A stretch of DNA of 64,000 bases from Lepidodermella squamata (taxonomy: Eukaryota; Gastrotricha): the NCBI GenBank assembly GCA_047495785.1, contig JBLDXI010000009.1, forward strand, positions 1,674,001 to 1,738,000, in the 5' to 3' direction. The notes beneath the pieces were generated by a model that worked only from the letters and a program-made list of their open reading frames with translations, did no database searches and was not told where the DNA came from. Position numbers and translations under genes: made by a program. Within the stretch, counting starts at the first letter, position 1. Every line of letters begins with the position of its first letter. This document shows, piece after piece, positions 1 through 12,891 of the stretch.

Positions 1-191
1 ACAGCTGAGGGCCACGGCCGCCGAGCGAAAGAACACGACAAGAGGCTGGGTGTGGTAGAAATTGGATTCGTTCTGGTGCCGACGCCATCGCCGGCGTTCA
101 TTTGCCGGTGCTGGTGCTGGTTGCCGTACGCGCGCACACAACACCAAGAAAACAGCAATGAAATATCGCGCAAGAATCGATTAAATGACAT
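1..191 (-). CDS. Possible first coding exon of a secreted protein, cut by the window edge
   Basis: An ATG at 191 (minus) opens a frame that stays open to base 1, 63 codons. The first ~23 residues look like a signal peptide: MSFNRFLRDISLLFSWCC, then a small residue and a polar, Gln/His/Arg-rich stretch. A TATA box lies about 360 bases upstream on the same strand (550-557). No family is recognisable and the rest of the gene is outside the window. The reading rests on the signal-like start and the promoter; the open frame alone could be chance in this GC-rich stretch. Confidence 0.3.
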   Translation of the reverse strand, partial: MSFNRFLRDISLLFSWCCVRAYGNQHQHRQMNAGDGVGTRTNPISTTPSLLSCSFARRPWPSA

Positions 192-549
192 CGGCTAGCG
201 GAAGGAATATTGACTCGAAGCGGCGGAAATGCGCGCATTTTTCGCCAGGAATCTTCATAATCATTCATTCATCATGGAGCAATGGTCATAGGAAGACGCG
301 AAATCAAATTACAAATTACACTTCGTGCGTTGGTGCAAATTTCGCGCCAAGATACGCTTGCCGTTGACTACACAGACTACTGAGTAAATGACGGTTGAAA
401 GAGGACACGCGCTTACTCAGCCGAGGAAAAATTCACTCAGAAAAAAAGGTTCAGCAAAGACGCGCGTGCGGTGAATACCGGCAATTAAAGGGCACGCACG
501 CAGCGGCAATGAAAAGTGAAAAGTGGTCAAAACGCTGAGGGTGCGCTTG

Positions 550-557
550 CTTTTATA
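550..557 (-). promoter_or_regulatory. TATA box (TATAAAAG) upstream of the 1-191 exon
   Basis: A perfect TATAAAAG reads on the minus strand in a locally GC-rich context. A start site about 30 bases downstream (~520) would give a ~330-base 5' leader before the ATG at 191. No competing ATG-rich exon was seen between them. The site is inferred only from sequence. Confidence 0.35.
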
Positions 558-1050
558 CTGCGCGTGTTACTCGATGACTGTTGGTGTTTGGTAGAGAGAG
601 AGTTAAAAGACAGCACATAGATGGATATGCGCGCGCTGTCTATGCAAAAATGATGATGCGCATAGACAAGAAACAGGCGGCGATGAAGACTCGGGCGGGC
701 CTTGACAGACGGAGCGTGTTCAAAAGTAATTGGTAGCTGTCAGAAGAAATTACGCCACCACCACCACTACAACAATTCTTGCCTCGCAGTGTCTTGACTA
801 ACTAATGGTGGAGTATAGGCTCCATACATATACACATACAGCCGGGTGAGAGAACACGCGCCTGCTGCCGATAGAAGATAATTAACATGCGCGGGGTGGC
901 TCTTCTCCGCATTCGACATCGATATTGCGGCCAAGTCAAGTCGAGTCCGCCGGGCGTGACCCCTCTGGGTCTAATAAAAACGCATCATCGTCATTTACGG
1001 CGAGTGAGAGAGTGAGTAGGAATTTCCTCAACAAGACGTCGCGAGTGTAG

Positions 1051-1075
1051 TAAATAATAATAATAATAATAATAT
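1051..1075. repeat. TAA-type microsatellite
   Basis: About eight tandem TAA/AAT units lie in otherwise non-coding sequence. Confidence 0.8.
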
Positions 1076-1423
1076 CGATATTTTACTGTAAATAATTTCT
1101 GATAATGACGAACATCGAGCTGACATATGCGCGACAGATAGTCGAGTGCCGATGCGCAAGGGCCAATAACTACTACTAACTACGACGGCCAAAGTCTATT
1201 ACGTGGCCAGTCACATGTTTGGCAGAAGCTTGCGATTGATTTCACACTCACAAGTTATGGAAATTAGCATATGTCTTTGCGAATAATAATAACTGGATTA
1301 CAACACTGTGGGCACAGAAGGCGATGCGGAAGATAGTCGCTCGGCGATGATGATAAAGATTTCGGCGCATCGAGCGGCAAAAATTTGAATTTCAAATTAG
1401 GGCCTAATTCTACGATAACTTAC

Positions 1424-1738
1424 CACGATCCACTGCTGTTGCTGCGGTACGATTTTCGCAAAGTCCTCGCCGCTGGACTCGTCATCGTTGGTCAACACTT
1501 CGCGGGACTGAAGCCCGGCGGCGGCGGGTTCGACAACCGGTTGGCTGATGACCAGAGGCAGCACTTCGACGCGGACGTTGTCGAGCGGTGCCGCAAGTGA
1601 GAGCGAGGCAAGTAGTAAAACGACGGCTGTCGTCTTGATAAAATGCAGCCATTTGTTAGCTTGATGATGATGATGATGATGGCGATAAGTATTTCGGTAA
1701 TAACAACAAACGAGTAGCTGCCGGTGCACTAGGCTCAT
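1424..1738 (-). CDS. Possible first exon of a secreted or membrane-anchored protein
   Basis: On the minus strand an ATG at 1738 starts a frame of 105 codons that ends at a good donor (GTG|gtaagt, phase 0, at 1424/1423). It contains a His6 run encoded by a CAT microsatellite, then a strongly hydrophobic segment (TAVVLLLASLSLA) with a signal-peptidase-like AAP end. A Glu/Asp/Gln-rich stretch follows. The hydrophobic segment sits ~35 residues in, so a more internal start or an upstream splice may be the true beginning. I could not place the following exons with confidence, and no family is recognised. Confidence 0.35.
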
Positions 1739-4700
1739 CGCGCGTAAATTTAATAATGCGAAAAATAATATAGTACAGCGGTTCGACAACAGCAATTAGC
1801 CAGTCATTCGTGCCGAACGTTGAAGCGACGCCTAAAAGGACACAAAATTAACAAGTCGTTAATTTAGCTTGGAAAATGAAATTGATCTCTCAAAGTAAAT
1901 TGGGCGTGTAAAATCGATGGGTTTGAAAATTGCTGTGCTGGCGTGTACTGGTAATTAAGCTGGGCCGTCCGTCGTGGGCTAGTAAAACTTTTCTCAACCG
2001 CGGTGACCCCGTGCTGCGTAGTGAAATCGTAAACAAAACGCGGCCGTTCTCATAAAACAAATAAATGAGCGACGGACGGCCAGCACGGGTTTTTGCCGAC
2101 ACACAGAAGTCACCCATTCTGCGTTTGTTGTTTCGCGAGCAGCACGTGCGTTATTAGTAGCGGTAATAAAGGCTAATAATAGGTGTAATGTAGAGTATAA
2201 TGACGGGCGGCAAGGCACGATTTCTTGCTGCGGTAAAATTAGCGCTGCCGAGGAACAAAGCTGCCTGCTGGTTTTGGTTACTCTGACACAGGAGAAACAT
2301 GTGGTTGTAGTAGCGGGACGTTCTTAAGATGCGACCGGCCTGCCTGCCTCTCATTAGGCGTCAAAACGGCGTGGCCGAGATAATTATCATCGATATTTAT
2401 TTATTGCGCACGCACCGCCACACCTCAAATCAGTTCCGATCTGGCTGATCAGGTTCGAAAGTATCTCTGTATCGGCGCGATAAAGAAGCTGGCCTTACGC
2501 AACGCTTGTATCTTGTCTGCGCCTTTGTTGTTGTTTTTGATTCTTGGAATAAAGCAGCCGATGTAAATAACAACAAAAATATTATGCCGAGCGATTATCA
2601 CAGATGTGATGAGGCGTTATTGAGCAGCAGGGTAGTTGAACAAAAATGTTGTAATAGATCAGGGTCTCTATAAACCTATATCAATAATAACGATATCGAA
2701 TAGGCGGGTTTTCTCTCACCGCACGAGGTGTTGAAATAATCTCGTTTAGGCGCAAAGACAAATGAAAACAAAAAGCGAACAGGCTGTGTGTGTTTTTCCT
2801 AACTTTTTTTCTGCTCTGCAAGCTTACCTATGGTTAGTCGGTGGTAACAGTAGATACCATCATCGCCAATCTGCCATCATCGGTGGGAAGGATCTTGGCG
2901 CTTTTGTTTACGCAGAAGTGCATCGATCTTGCCACGCATTATTTTTCGATACTCGCCGGGCTCCTTCGCACATACCTTCATGAGTTTATTCCTTGGTGCC
3001 GCTTGCCATATTATAATAGGCATCATTACATTTTCTTTAAAAAGCCGTTACGCTTGATTGAAACCGAAGCGTGCAGCGTACTTGAAATGCTCGACCAGTT
3101 TCCGAACGTCACATCCATCTTTTTTCCGCGCTTTCTCTCAATCGCGTTAACGGGAACACCGTTTTCTATAAACATAAAGTATCATACTACTATATCAGAG
3201 AAAAAGCTACATCAATAGGTAAGTATAGGTAACGTAAACAAACACTAACGTTAAGTTGCGTTAATGAATGTGCAGAAAAAATGACAGCCTCGTTAAAAAG
3301 ATGCATGATGATAGCTGATTCATAATATGCTTCGTTTACGATAGTGGCCAACAAAAGCCGGCTATTGATGAACAGTTTTCAACAACACCCATCATCAACA
3401 AAGTGCCCATGCTTGGATTACCGCGAAAATAATGGAGACGCGATGAAGAAAGAAGGGTAGGGGTGTGTTAAGTAGGATAGATCAAGGCGGATATCCGATG
3501 TTTTGTTTGTGTTGTTGACGTGGTGGCTAAATCGTCTATATTAAAATAGAACAAGTGCCAAACACAGCTCGCATTTATCACGCTTGTTTTAATGCCGAGT
3601 AGCCAAAATAATGTCTAATAAACACGTGAGACTAGGAATAAAATTTGTTCACGTCGAGGAGAAAAGCAAGATTTCAATTAAAACAGGCTTAAATTTTTGA
3701 CAAAACGCTGACCATATTGGCTAGCTGCTTTTACTACGGCACTGCACGCAGCAGAAAAATAACGGGCATAATAAAAGTTGGAATATTGTTTTCCCTACTA
3801 CACGCGGGTAATACGGCTCGTGAGGCAAAAGAGCCGCAAACTTGAAGTTTGTACCATCATAACCACGTAATTTGTCAACCATTAGGTTTCAAGGTGTATG
3901 GCGCCTCGTGTATTAATTTTACGGCTGCCAAATAACAAAGTGAATAGCAGTATAATATGCGACAGTGCGTGCACACATCATCACACGCGAGTACGAAAAA
4001 TAAGTATAAAGCAATATAAAATCCCGGTAGAAACATCGGGCTTTGCAGGCAGGATGAACTCTACACGTAGTTAGACAAAAAAATGCCGGGCAGCATCCCA
4101 CTATACGCGATGTGTGTAGAATGAAGTGTGACTTGTCAGTCCGCAGCTGCCTATCTCATTTATAAGGGCGCGGTTTTTTCAGGTAGTATGATATACAAGC
4201 GCTGGTAATTCACATTTGATGACACGAAAGCCAGCAGCTGTGTACTCGCTTTGCCTACAATGGCCTCGCTAAGTAAGGCAGAACCGAAATCTTTTAATGA
4301 TAGCTAATAAACAACGCCCTGAAAATTGCTCTGACAAGGTAAGAAAAGTGCAGGTAGAAGACCAATTAATAAAAAATTCCTAAATAAAAAAGGCGAGAAA
4401 GTGAACATGTGTAAATAAGCTCCGCCTCAATGCCGCCAGCTGGAATCAGCGTTTTAATGGTTTCCATGTCTGCCTCGTCGATTTCGAAAAAATGCAGAAT
4501 TTTTCAAGCACTGCGCTGGTTTTTGTTTTATTCGTTCAGTGTAACATTACAAGCGAGCGAGCCATCCATAACATTAATATTATTAATAGTATTCACTTCA
4601 AGATTTAGTGTTGTAGTAACAGTCCATATATTTCATACATATTCATAATAATATAAGATAGTATATTGTATATTCCGGTTGAAAAATGTGGATTTTTTGC

Positions 4701-7280
4701 GTTCATACCGACGGGATTTTTTCCGACCGCACTCATCAGTGTAGTTCGCACACCGTGCATGCGTGGTAACAGGTTCAATCATAACATTATAAGTATATCA
4801 TAATTTCAATCATCGTGTGAACGACAGAGAAAGAAGGAACAACAATCATTCATTCAATCACATCCTCATAGTTTTCTTTACAGTTTGTTTTAACAATAAT
4901 TTCGGTCAGACGCTATATCAAGAACGACAGAAATATGGCTTGGATGTTTAATCGGCATGGATGCGACATGCCATTAGGTTATTTCGAATGAGATAATTCG
5001 GTTCAAAAAATGGGAAAATATTGCAGAAATTTGAGTTATATGTTTAGACAAGTAGGGATCCAAAAAAACAGAGATACATTGCGCTCGGGTTGTTAAAAAT
5101 CGCTAACAAAATTTGAAAATAATAAAAACCGAACGAGATATGGCTTGATTGTAGGAATTTTTTAAACGCCACTAATAATTAGTAATCTAACAGCTAAAGA
5201 AGGGAGAAAACTAGGCTAATTGTATATCCAGTTTACTTCATGCAAAATAATTTTGATGGTGAAAGAGAAAACTGGTTGAAGAAGAATAGACGAAGCAAAG
5301 CCTTAAAAGGAAATAAGAGGCACACCGAAAGTGGTGTATGTCCCTGATTCAAACTAATAACTCGTTAATAATCAGTACTCCCAGATAAAACCAAAGCCTG
5401 ACACCTGGTAAAAGGAACATCGATAAATATAGCGATATGAAATGGATGTTTCACCTTCCGAATAACAAAACAACGTTACGTCATCACCTTGAGTAGACTT
5501 GTAACTTTCTCCTCGAATAGCGAAACAGTAAAAACAAAGAATATTATCGAGTGACGCGGTAGTACAACAAAAATGACTGCGAAAAGACGCGTGAGACGAA
5601 ACAAGAGAACAGGAGAGAAAGCATTTTCAGAAAACGCCTATAACCTGGCCTCGAAAAACCCAAGTCCGAAATCGATTATTTTAGCGTCAAAAAATGTGCA
5701 CACGCCCAAGGTAGTGGTAGAATAATATTAGGTATAAGTACTTATTCTTTGAAATGCTCCATTTTTTATATAAAAGAATAATGTTTCGCAATATATATGT
5801 ATTTACAGTTGAATAAATTAACCTGGGAAATCACCGCCCACAACAGAAGATTAATTTTTATCATAGGTTAGTAATAATAATCATTTCCGCGGGATAAAAA
5901 ATTAGAAATTCTGAAATATGGCGCAGTTTTCCGTAATCGGTATATATTTCAAGGTAGGTGCTCACGCAAAACAGAAAATAAAGATGGAAAAGGGCCTTCT
6001 ACTCGGATGATGTGGCAAGTTCGGAGAATATGGTAGTGTGGTTCAAAGTAGGGCTTGGACAAATTCAGCGAAATTGACGCTACTAAAATGATGTGAAAAA
6101 TAGCGCTACACGACAGTTGAAATTTGATTATGAGTGAAGTTTCAAAGGTATATAGAGAGGACACCAGTTAATACGAACTGGTGTAGGTTTTGTAGAACTG
6201 TAATTGTTTTGTTATTGTGTCGCGCTCTCCTATCATCTTTGACGCTATTTAGAAACTGTTCATTCTCTCGCAGCGCGGGTGCAGAGTGAGAAAAGCGATA
6301 TTATTGCGGTTCTGTGTATACCTGGAACACAAGCTTCATGTCATTAATATATGTACATTAAACGGCGGCATTTTCAAGACGATTATCGTTGTAGTCGTAG
6401 TCGTAGTAGTAGTAACAGGTACCTACTATGCGCGCATGTTTGAAGGGCAAAGCACGCACATTAAAAATTACAAACGACGCTGCTCTGAAATTTGTTTCGC
6501 GATCGGGCACTTACACCTGAGAGAGAGAGAAAGAGTGAATGAGTGGCACGTATAAGCTTCAGGTGAGAGAGCGCGAGATATTATACTACAACCAAAACCA
6601 CAAATGAAGAAGAGCATCTGAGTAGGTTGTTTCGTCAACTTTTATATAGTAGACTTACATATATAATGGTAGTAGAAGTAATTGCCTAGGCCCAGCCTAC
6701 ATGATGTTCGTCGCTCATGATAAAACCTAGAGGGCAGTGTGTATGGTAGGTGCATTGAAAGCAGCTAGGTATTTGATAACACTATTAGACGTTCACACGT
6801 AGCAGTAGGCAGTGCTGCACCTGCGCAGTCAAATGCATAGTAGCCTATATAACAGATAAGACCATCAACGTCACGACTTGGAATTGATTAATCATTAATT
6901 AATTGAACGCCAAAAAGCCACGAAAAAATTGAAGTTGATATACAGCCGCCGATAATCTACAAGAAGGGAAAGCGCTGCCATCTAACACAATTTCAATGAT
7001 AGCAATATTTACAGAAAGAAATAACTTTAAATAATTGATTAATTTTCTATCAAGCACAATCTTAGATTTTACCACCAGGAGGAGGAAAGGTTAAATGAAG
7101 AGAAGATTATTCATCAGGTTAGATATATACCTAAATAATATTTCAACGCGTGATTCCGATAAGAATAACAATTTTATAGATGATATAATTTGCATACTAG
7201 TTCCCCTCTTTTCAAAATAGTGATACGATAATAATGCTTCGATTAATAATATTAGCGGTTTATAATTTGATATATATCGT
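1739..7280. other. Gene-poor, AT-rich intergenic region
   Basis: I see no convincing exon here. Open frames are short, lack domain-like composition and lack paired splice sites. It holds a TGATGA microsatellite just before it (about 1663-1681), a GTAGTC/GTA microsatellite near 6391-6416 that makes a spurious poly-Val frame, and GAGA tracts near 6522-6532. It is the longest stretch in the window without a supported gene, so it could hold regulatory DNA for a divergently placed gene. Confidence 0.5.
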
Positions 7281-10200
7281 CTAATTATAGTCTGTTGGAG
7301 AAGCATATTGTTGAAGTGAGGCGTACATCGACTTGGCAGTGGGCGCCGACGACGGGGAGTTGAGTCGCCGATAACAGTTTACACAGACTCGAACCTGACC
7401 GGATGCTACAGCTGGAACCACAGCTCGCAGGTTCGAACAACCATCACAGAAAACGTGACCGCAATTCCTGGAAAGCAAAACATAATATTAATGACTCGTG
7501 AACAATAGAAATGTATAAACAAAAGCTCGGGGTTTCAAATTTCGAATATACGACAAATCAATCATATTATTCCAGCTTTTGTTCATAAAATTGCTAAAAC
7601 TTCGTTCTTTCATTTTGCAAATTTTTCCAAGCCAGCCGTCAAACTTTTTGAAATTTTCACCTCGAAAATGTCCCTAATACTCCAATTGAACAAGATTTCA
7701 TTATAATTATCAACCTTTTTACGGATTTTAAATCGAATAATTTCACCGATTAAACTACTCGAAAGAATAACACCGAGCTATTTTCATTCATGAGAAATCA
7801 ATTTTTTACAATCGAAATTCTGGGGCACAATCGAAAATTTAATTGCCCAAGTGCTTCCCACTACAACTTTATTCGCGAGCAAGAAAATGCGAACAATCTA
7901 GCTAAATATGCCTCATAATAATGAGGATACCTAATTTAGATCGGGTAACTAATAAAACCCATCATGAAAATCAGGATATCAGAATCGATCAATATTAGTG
8001 TAATATCCGACTCACCTGCAATGATGGCGACCTCTTAAATAGCCGAATTCCTTCCGACACGCCGAGCAGTAGGGAAAGAGCGAGTCAGGCAGCCACGAAG
8101 CCGGCACTTCATTTCTCACATCCGGTTGAATGTAGTCGCAACCGGTCACATCAGGCGAAGACCCTGAAAGCCGCAGTTGCGAATACGGGTTTCGTCCCAT
8201 CGAACGCGGAGCAGTAGCATGAGAACCGTTGCCGTTTTCGTTGTTCGCACAGTTGACAACCGGCGCCATCCGGGCTGCCAGGGCGGCACGCGCAGCCTCC
8301 TGCACAGGGTCGACGTAAGTGGGCAGGGTGTCTTCGCCCAGCTGAAATTCCTCGTCCGACTCCGCGAGTTGGTCATCATCGGCTCGGTCGACTGTGGTCA
8401 GGCTGAAATCGGCGTCTTTTGACGCCGGCGACAGCGAACCACCGCCATTTCCGCCTGTTATACCGGTTAGAAGGGCGAGGCCGTTTGCTAGGCCATTTTT
8501 CAACGGGGATGAAGAGGCCGCGTAGTATACAGCCTGTGGAGATGGGGAGTTCCTCGGCGGTGGCGCAACGATTAACACTGAATCGGTTGAACCGGATAAA
8601 TGGGTCAATATCGGTGATTTTCCTTCAAATGAGTAAGCATCAGCTTTTTGGCTTCCTCGGTTGGCAGCAGGTGACGATTGTTTTGGTATCGCTATCGCCG
8701 GGGTATTGCCGTTCGTCCCATTCACGTAACTAGCAATAGGTGATTCACGGTCGGTTCCGTTTCCGAATGGTGACGAGCCGACGTTGTATTCTCGGGTGAT
8801 ATACGCTCTTCTCCAAGGTTGCAAATGGGAAATCGAATAAGCCACGCGAAGTGTCTGTAAAATTAATGAAAATCGTTAGCAATGATATTCCGAGCAATTT
8901 TGATTTTTCAATTAAAATTTGAACAAATTCAGTACTTCAGTCCGATAAGTAGTGAAAATTATAGCTTCTTTGTTGTCCTTTCAATAAATTTAATCTCTCA
9001 AGGCTTTACCGCTTTCTTCATTCATAAATTGATATTTTAATAGTTCCAGCTTTATGTTCATCAAGATCTACTAATTTGAGAACAATAATTTTGATTTTTC
9101 ATTATAAAATTACTATGGCGACATGACTTTTCATGTAAATGACTGTTTTTCGAGACGTGCTGAATACATAAAATGACCACGTCATGAGGTCAAAAAATGA
9201 CCGCCACGGATAATAGAAACAACATCACGTGTCAACTTTCAAGGCATTGTGCGCACACGATGGCGTGATTATCCTTTTAGACGTATTAAAAAGCTAAGTT
9301 AAACTGGATATGAGCCGTGGTGATAAAAGAGCCCCAAAGCTTCTTAATGGGAAACATACCTTGAATCGATTTTTGTCAAATAAAACATTTTTGCACTGAG
9401 GAATCTGGAAGAGCGCAGGCCACACCGAACGGGTCTTGGTCCAAATTTGGTTGGCGTTGCGTTCTTGCAGCGAATTGCACATGAATGTGCCGTATAGATT
9501 TGAATACACGTGAAGAAGAAGCTTCAACAAGAAAGTCTCCGTGAACTCAAACGCTGTCGGATATTGGCACATTAGCTGATAGACGCAGTCGAGCCATTGC
9601 AAAAAGATCGGCGATCGTTCTGTCGGGTCTTTCGCATTCAGTGGGTTGCCGCACCGATCGGCAAATTTGTGTCCAAAGCACAGCCATTCACGATCCACTA
9701 ACACTTGAAAGCCCTTCAAAGTACGGTAATACGGATCGAGAATAAGCTCGGCCAAACTGACGATCTGCGGTGTGCGGTCCCACCCGTCGGAACAGTGAAC
9801 AAGGACCGACCGACCCGCGCATAATTCCCGCGAAACTCGATAGGCACTGCTTAGCAGTGTTGACAAATGACTTAGCCATTGAGTAGAGTCCAAATTCGTC
9901 CAAAACCTGCGGAGAAAATTCACACACACGTTATTCAACTCAACACGTATATTTATTGGCCTCTTGGCCTAGTTTTTCTGTTGACTAAAATTTGTGTACT
10001 GCCGAATCAAGTGTGTAATGAATAATTTTACATGTTTCCTTTAAAAGAAATCGCAAAATCCGAAATTTATCCTTTGTTTGCTCATCAACGGGGGCGAATA
10101 GCTTGACCATAATACTTACATTACACACTTGAATTATAACAATGCAAATTAACCCTGTTTGCGACCTTGCCTTTCAAGCGTAAAATCATCGCTGCGAGCA

Positions 10201-11686
10201 AACAAAACGCTCAATTGTTTGCGCTATTTCGAACTACACGCACTCGCTAGCCGCTGCTACTACTGACTACATAGTATTACATATCGATGCCAACAACTCA
10301 CCCGACGTCGCCGGTAACTTTCGACGTGGCATAAAGGCTGCGCAGACTTTGTAAACTCTTGCGCACTTGATGGATATTCTCGATGTTCATGTAAATCAAC
10401 TCGCTGCCGTAGTTTTCTGGACCAGAAAAAAATCAAGTTAAACAATGAAAATTCAAAGGAATAATGAGATTTACCCTGGCTTTCCACTCCGCCACCTTTC
10501 ATCCAATTACCAAGAGCTGCTTTGTACGATCTCGCGTCGATGACAAGTAATTTACCCTCTGCCAATACTTTCAGAGTGCCGTTACTGACATCGCCATTGG
10601 ACGGATTGCCGTTAGTCCCATTAGCTCCATTAGAATGCGGGAGACCTCCATTCGGTAAAGCAGCTCTCGCAATAGATTTCAGCAGATCTTCATCAGCGTT
10701 AGAGCGTCGATTGAAAAGACCAGACTGAGGCTGTGAACTTCGGATAAGAACGGCTCCTGTGACCGGGTGCCGCCAAACCACCGATGGGAAACGTCCCTCG
10801 GCTCTGAACCGCGCAGCTTCCTCTACCAGCTTTTGAACAGTCTCCAAATTAGTAGCTCCATTAGATGGCGACGAGGAACTGTCAGTCACTTTCGCAGGAA
10901 ATATATGAACCTGGGGATAAGTGGCACAGGTTTTGAAGTCCTTGTTGACTTCAGCTATTTGCCAAATATTTTCCGGAAATCCCATACGCTTCATTTCTTC
11001 AGCGAGTTGCTATAAAGGAATTAATTTCAAGAACAACATATTGGACAACGATTGAAATAAAAACCTTTTCATATTGTTCATATTGGTTGTCAGAACACTT
11101 CATTCCATCTGCGGACGATGGTCTGTGTTTAAATCCATTAGTTTGATGCGTATTTGCAGAAGACTGTGAGCCCTCGCTCAAAGCAGCTGCATACTTCGCA
11201 GCAAAGGTCCTATCTACTTCACATGGCAATTCAGTTGCCTCGTTAACGGCCTTAACCAGATCAGCAGCGGTAGTGGCGTTACTAGTAAAGCTAAACCTGA
11301 ACAAAAACAATCGTAATATTTTTCATGATTAACAACTTTGTAATTTACCTAAATACTCTTCCGTCCTTACAGCTGACAAGAACAGTAGTAAGATCGCGAT
11401 ATTCAGCAGATTCTATCAGTCCAAGCGGAATATTGACAGTGACGTATCGACTGTTCTTTACCGAGTATAACCGGAAGTTAGTTAGCAGGATTCGACCATC
11501 ATCATGCTCAAAGCCTTGGTTGCTCTGATACAAGATGTGTTCTTCGCCTTTTAGCTTCTGTATGACCTTGTCAAGCTCCGGATTGAACTGACTCCGATCC
11601 ACGAACACGTGATCAGTGGGGCTGCTGCCACACAACAGATCTGAATCCGAGTGCGGTTTGATGAGAATATCAGTGGCCACACTCAT
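7281..11686 (-). CDS. FYVE-domain myotubularin (MTMR3/4-type) phosphoinositide 3-phosphatase
   Basis: This is a predicted phosphatase removing the 3-phosphate from PI3P and PI(3,5)P2 on endosomal membranes. Exons (complement): 11686-11349, 11296-11065, 11009-10475, 10416-10302, 9906-9360, 8854-8016, 7467-7281; 930 residues with all junctions in frame. A PH-GRAM domain occupies roughly residues 20-110. The phosphatase core carries VHCSDGWDRT with catalytic Cys445 and Arg451 intact, so it is not one of the dead myotubularins. The sequence between about 590 and 845 is Asn/Ser/Gly-rich linker. A C-terminal FYVE finger (about 846-910) keeps the RGRHHCRNCG core that binds PI3P. The start MSVATDI was chosen as the first ATG; a TTTTTAATTTAG acceptor lies 18 bases upstream. 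The family assignment is firm; the exact vertebrate orthologue (MTMR3 or MTMR4) cannot be told. Confidence 0.93.
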
Positions 11687-12891
11687 TAAATTCAAGGGCA
11701 ACAACTAAATTAAAAACAATACGAGCAAAGGGATATCAATCTTCCTGTTTGAAATTGAAAGTTATTATTGTGAAGAAGCGTTTAGTTATTAACTATGATT
11801 AAGTTGAACCTATAACTAGTACTAAAACTGTAGCCATGGATGCCTGGGGGCGATTGCTCAAAAGCAGTAAATGCCATGGTGAACAAATCACTTCAAGTAT
11901 ACCAAAACAAGTTAATAATCAATATTCCAAAACTGCTTGGCATTTGCTCAAAGTATTGTAAGCTGCCTCTCAATAAGGTCAGCGAATGGAACCAACGTGA
12001 TTACGCAAATCATTACGCAATACTAGTGAGATAAATTTCCACTCGCCCCAATGAGTCAATGTGAATAAGCGAAAAGAGTCACGTAGGAAGTAAAGTATAG
12101 CATTTTCCTAAACATTCTAAACATTCATTAATGATGGAAAATGGGACAAATTCTCAAAATTCACGTCTTAGCCCCAAGCCAAAAGAGATAATCCCGATAA
12201 TCCAATGGTCGAGCATAACTTATCCACCGACCACCGAACGACATTAGGACTTCTAAAATAAACTTCAGCAATGAAATTCGAGGCAATCAATCTACTAATA
12301 GGCCAAAAAATCATATTGGCCGAACGGTCCTCTCTGAATTACCTACCATTTACACCGCGAAATTGAAGTAAATATGAAAAAATTTACAAATGAGGAGAAA
12401 TAAGGACTGGTAACAGCGTCTTCAATCAGCTTGCTAATATTTATTAACATTCGTCTGTAACTTATCCCATCGGGGGACAATAGGTAATAGGTAGAGGAAG
12501 TCAGAAGGTAGACACTCCCCCCCGTACGTTGAAAAAATACTGCCAATTTTTTAATGATCGCACATCGAATGGGGTGATAAAAATTCATTCGACCTTGTTG
12601 TGATTATAATAAATATTTTGCATTTACACAGCTGTATAACTCATTAATAGTTTTGAATGTTAACAAAAATAATTGCTAAAAATTAGATCCAAAAATGATG
12701 GTCAGTAAATGGAACTTTTTTAGGGTATTAATAATTCCAGCTGTTTCGTTTTCTAGTTTTCCAACGTTTTCCAACGTACGAGGTTTAGATAGATTGCTCG
12801 GAATTTGATATTGATAATACTCAGTGGATAGCGAATATTTGTATTAGTCATCCGAAAAGCTTTTACTTTTCTGAAAACTTGGAAGCTGATC
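11687..12891. other. Intergenic region between divergent genes
   Basis: About 1.2 kb separates the minus-strand myotubularin from the plus-strand C17orf75 homologue. No coding exon, RNA gene or clear repeat was seen; it presumably contains both promoters. Confidence 0.6.

Noticed and set aside
2762-3218. Two overlapping plus-strand open frames
   Set aside because: No domain, codon bias, signal peptide or paired splice sites; they look like chance openings.
6286-6555. Open frame with a poly-Val run
   Set aside because: The Val run is the translation of a GTAGTC/GTA microsatellite; the rest has no coding character.
8177-8733. Plus-strand frames opposite the myotubularin linker
   Set aside because: Shadows of the minus-strand exon 8854-8016, which is in frame with the FYVE domain.
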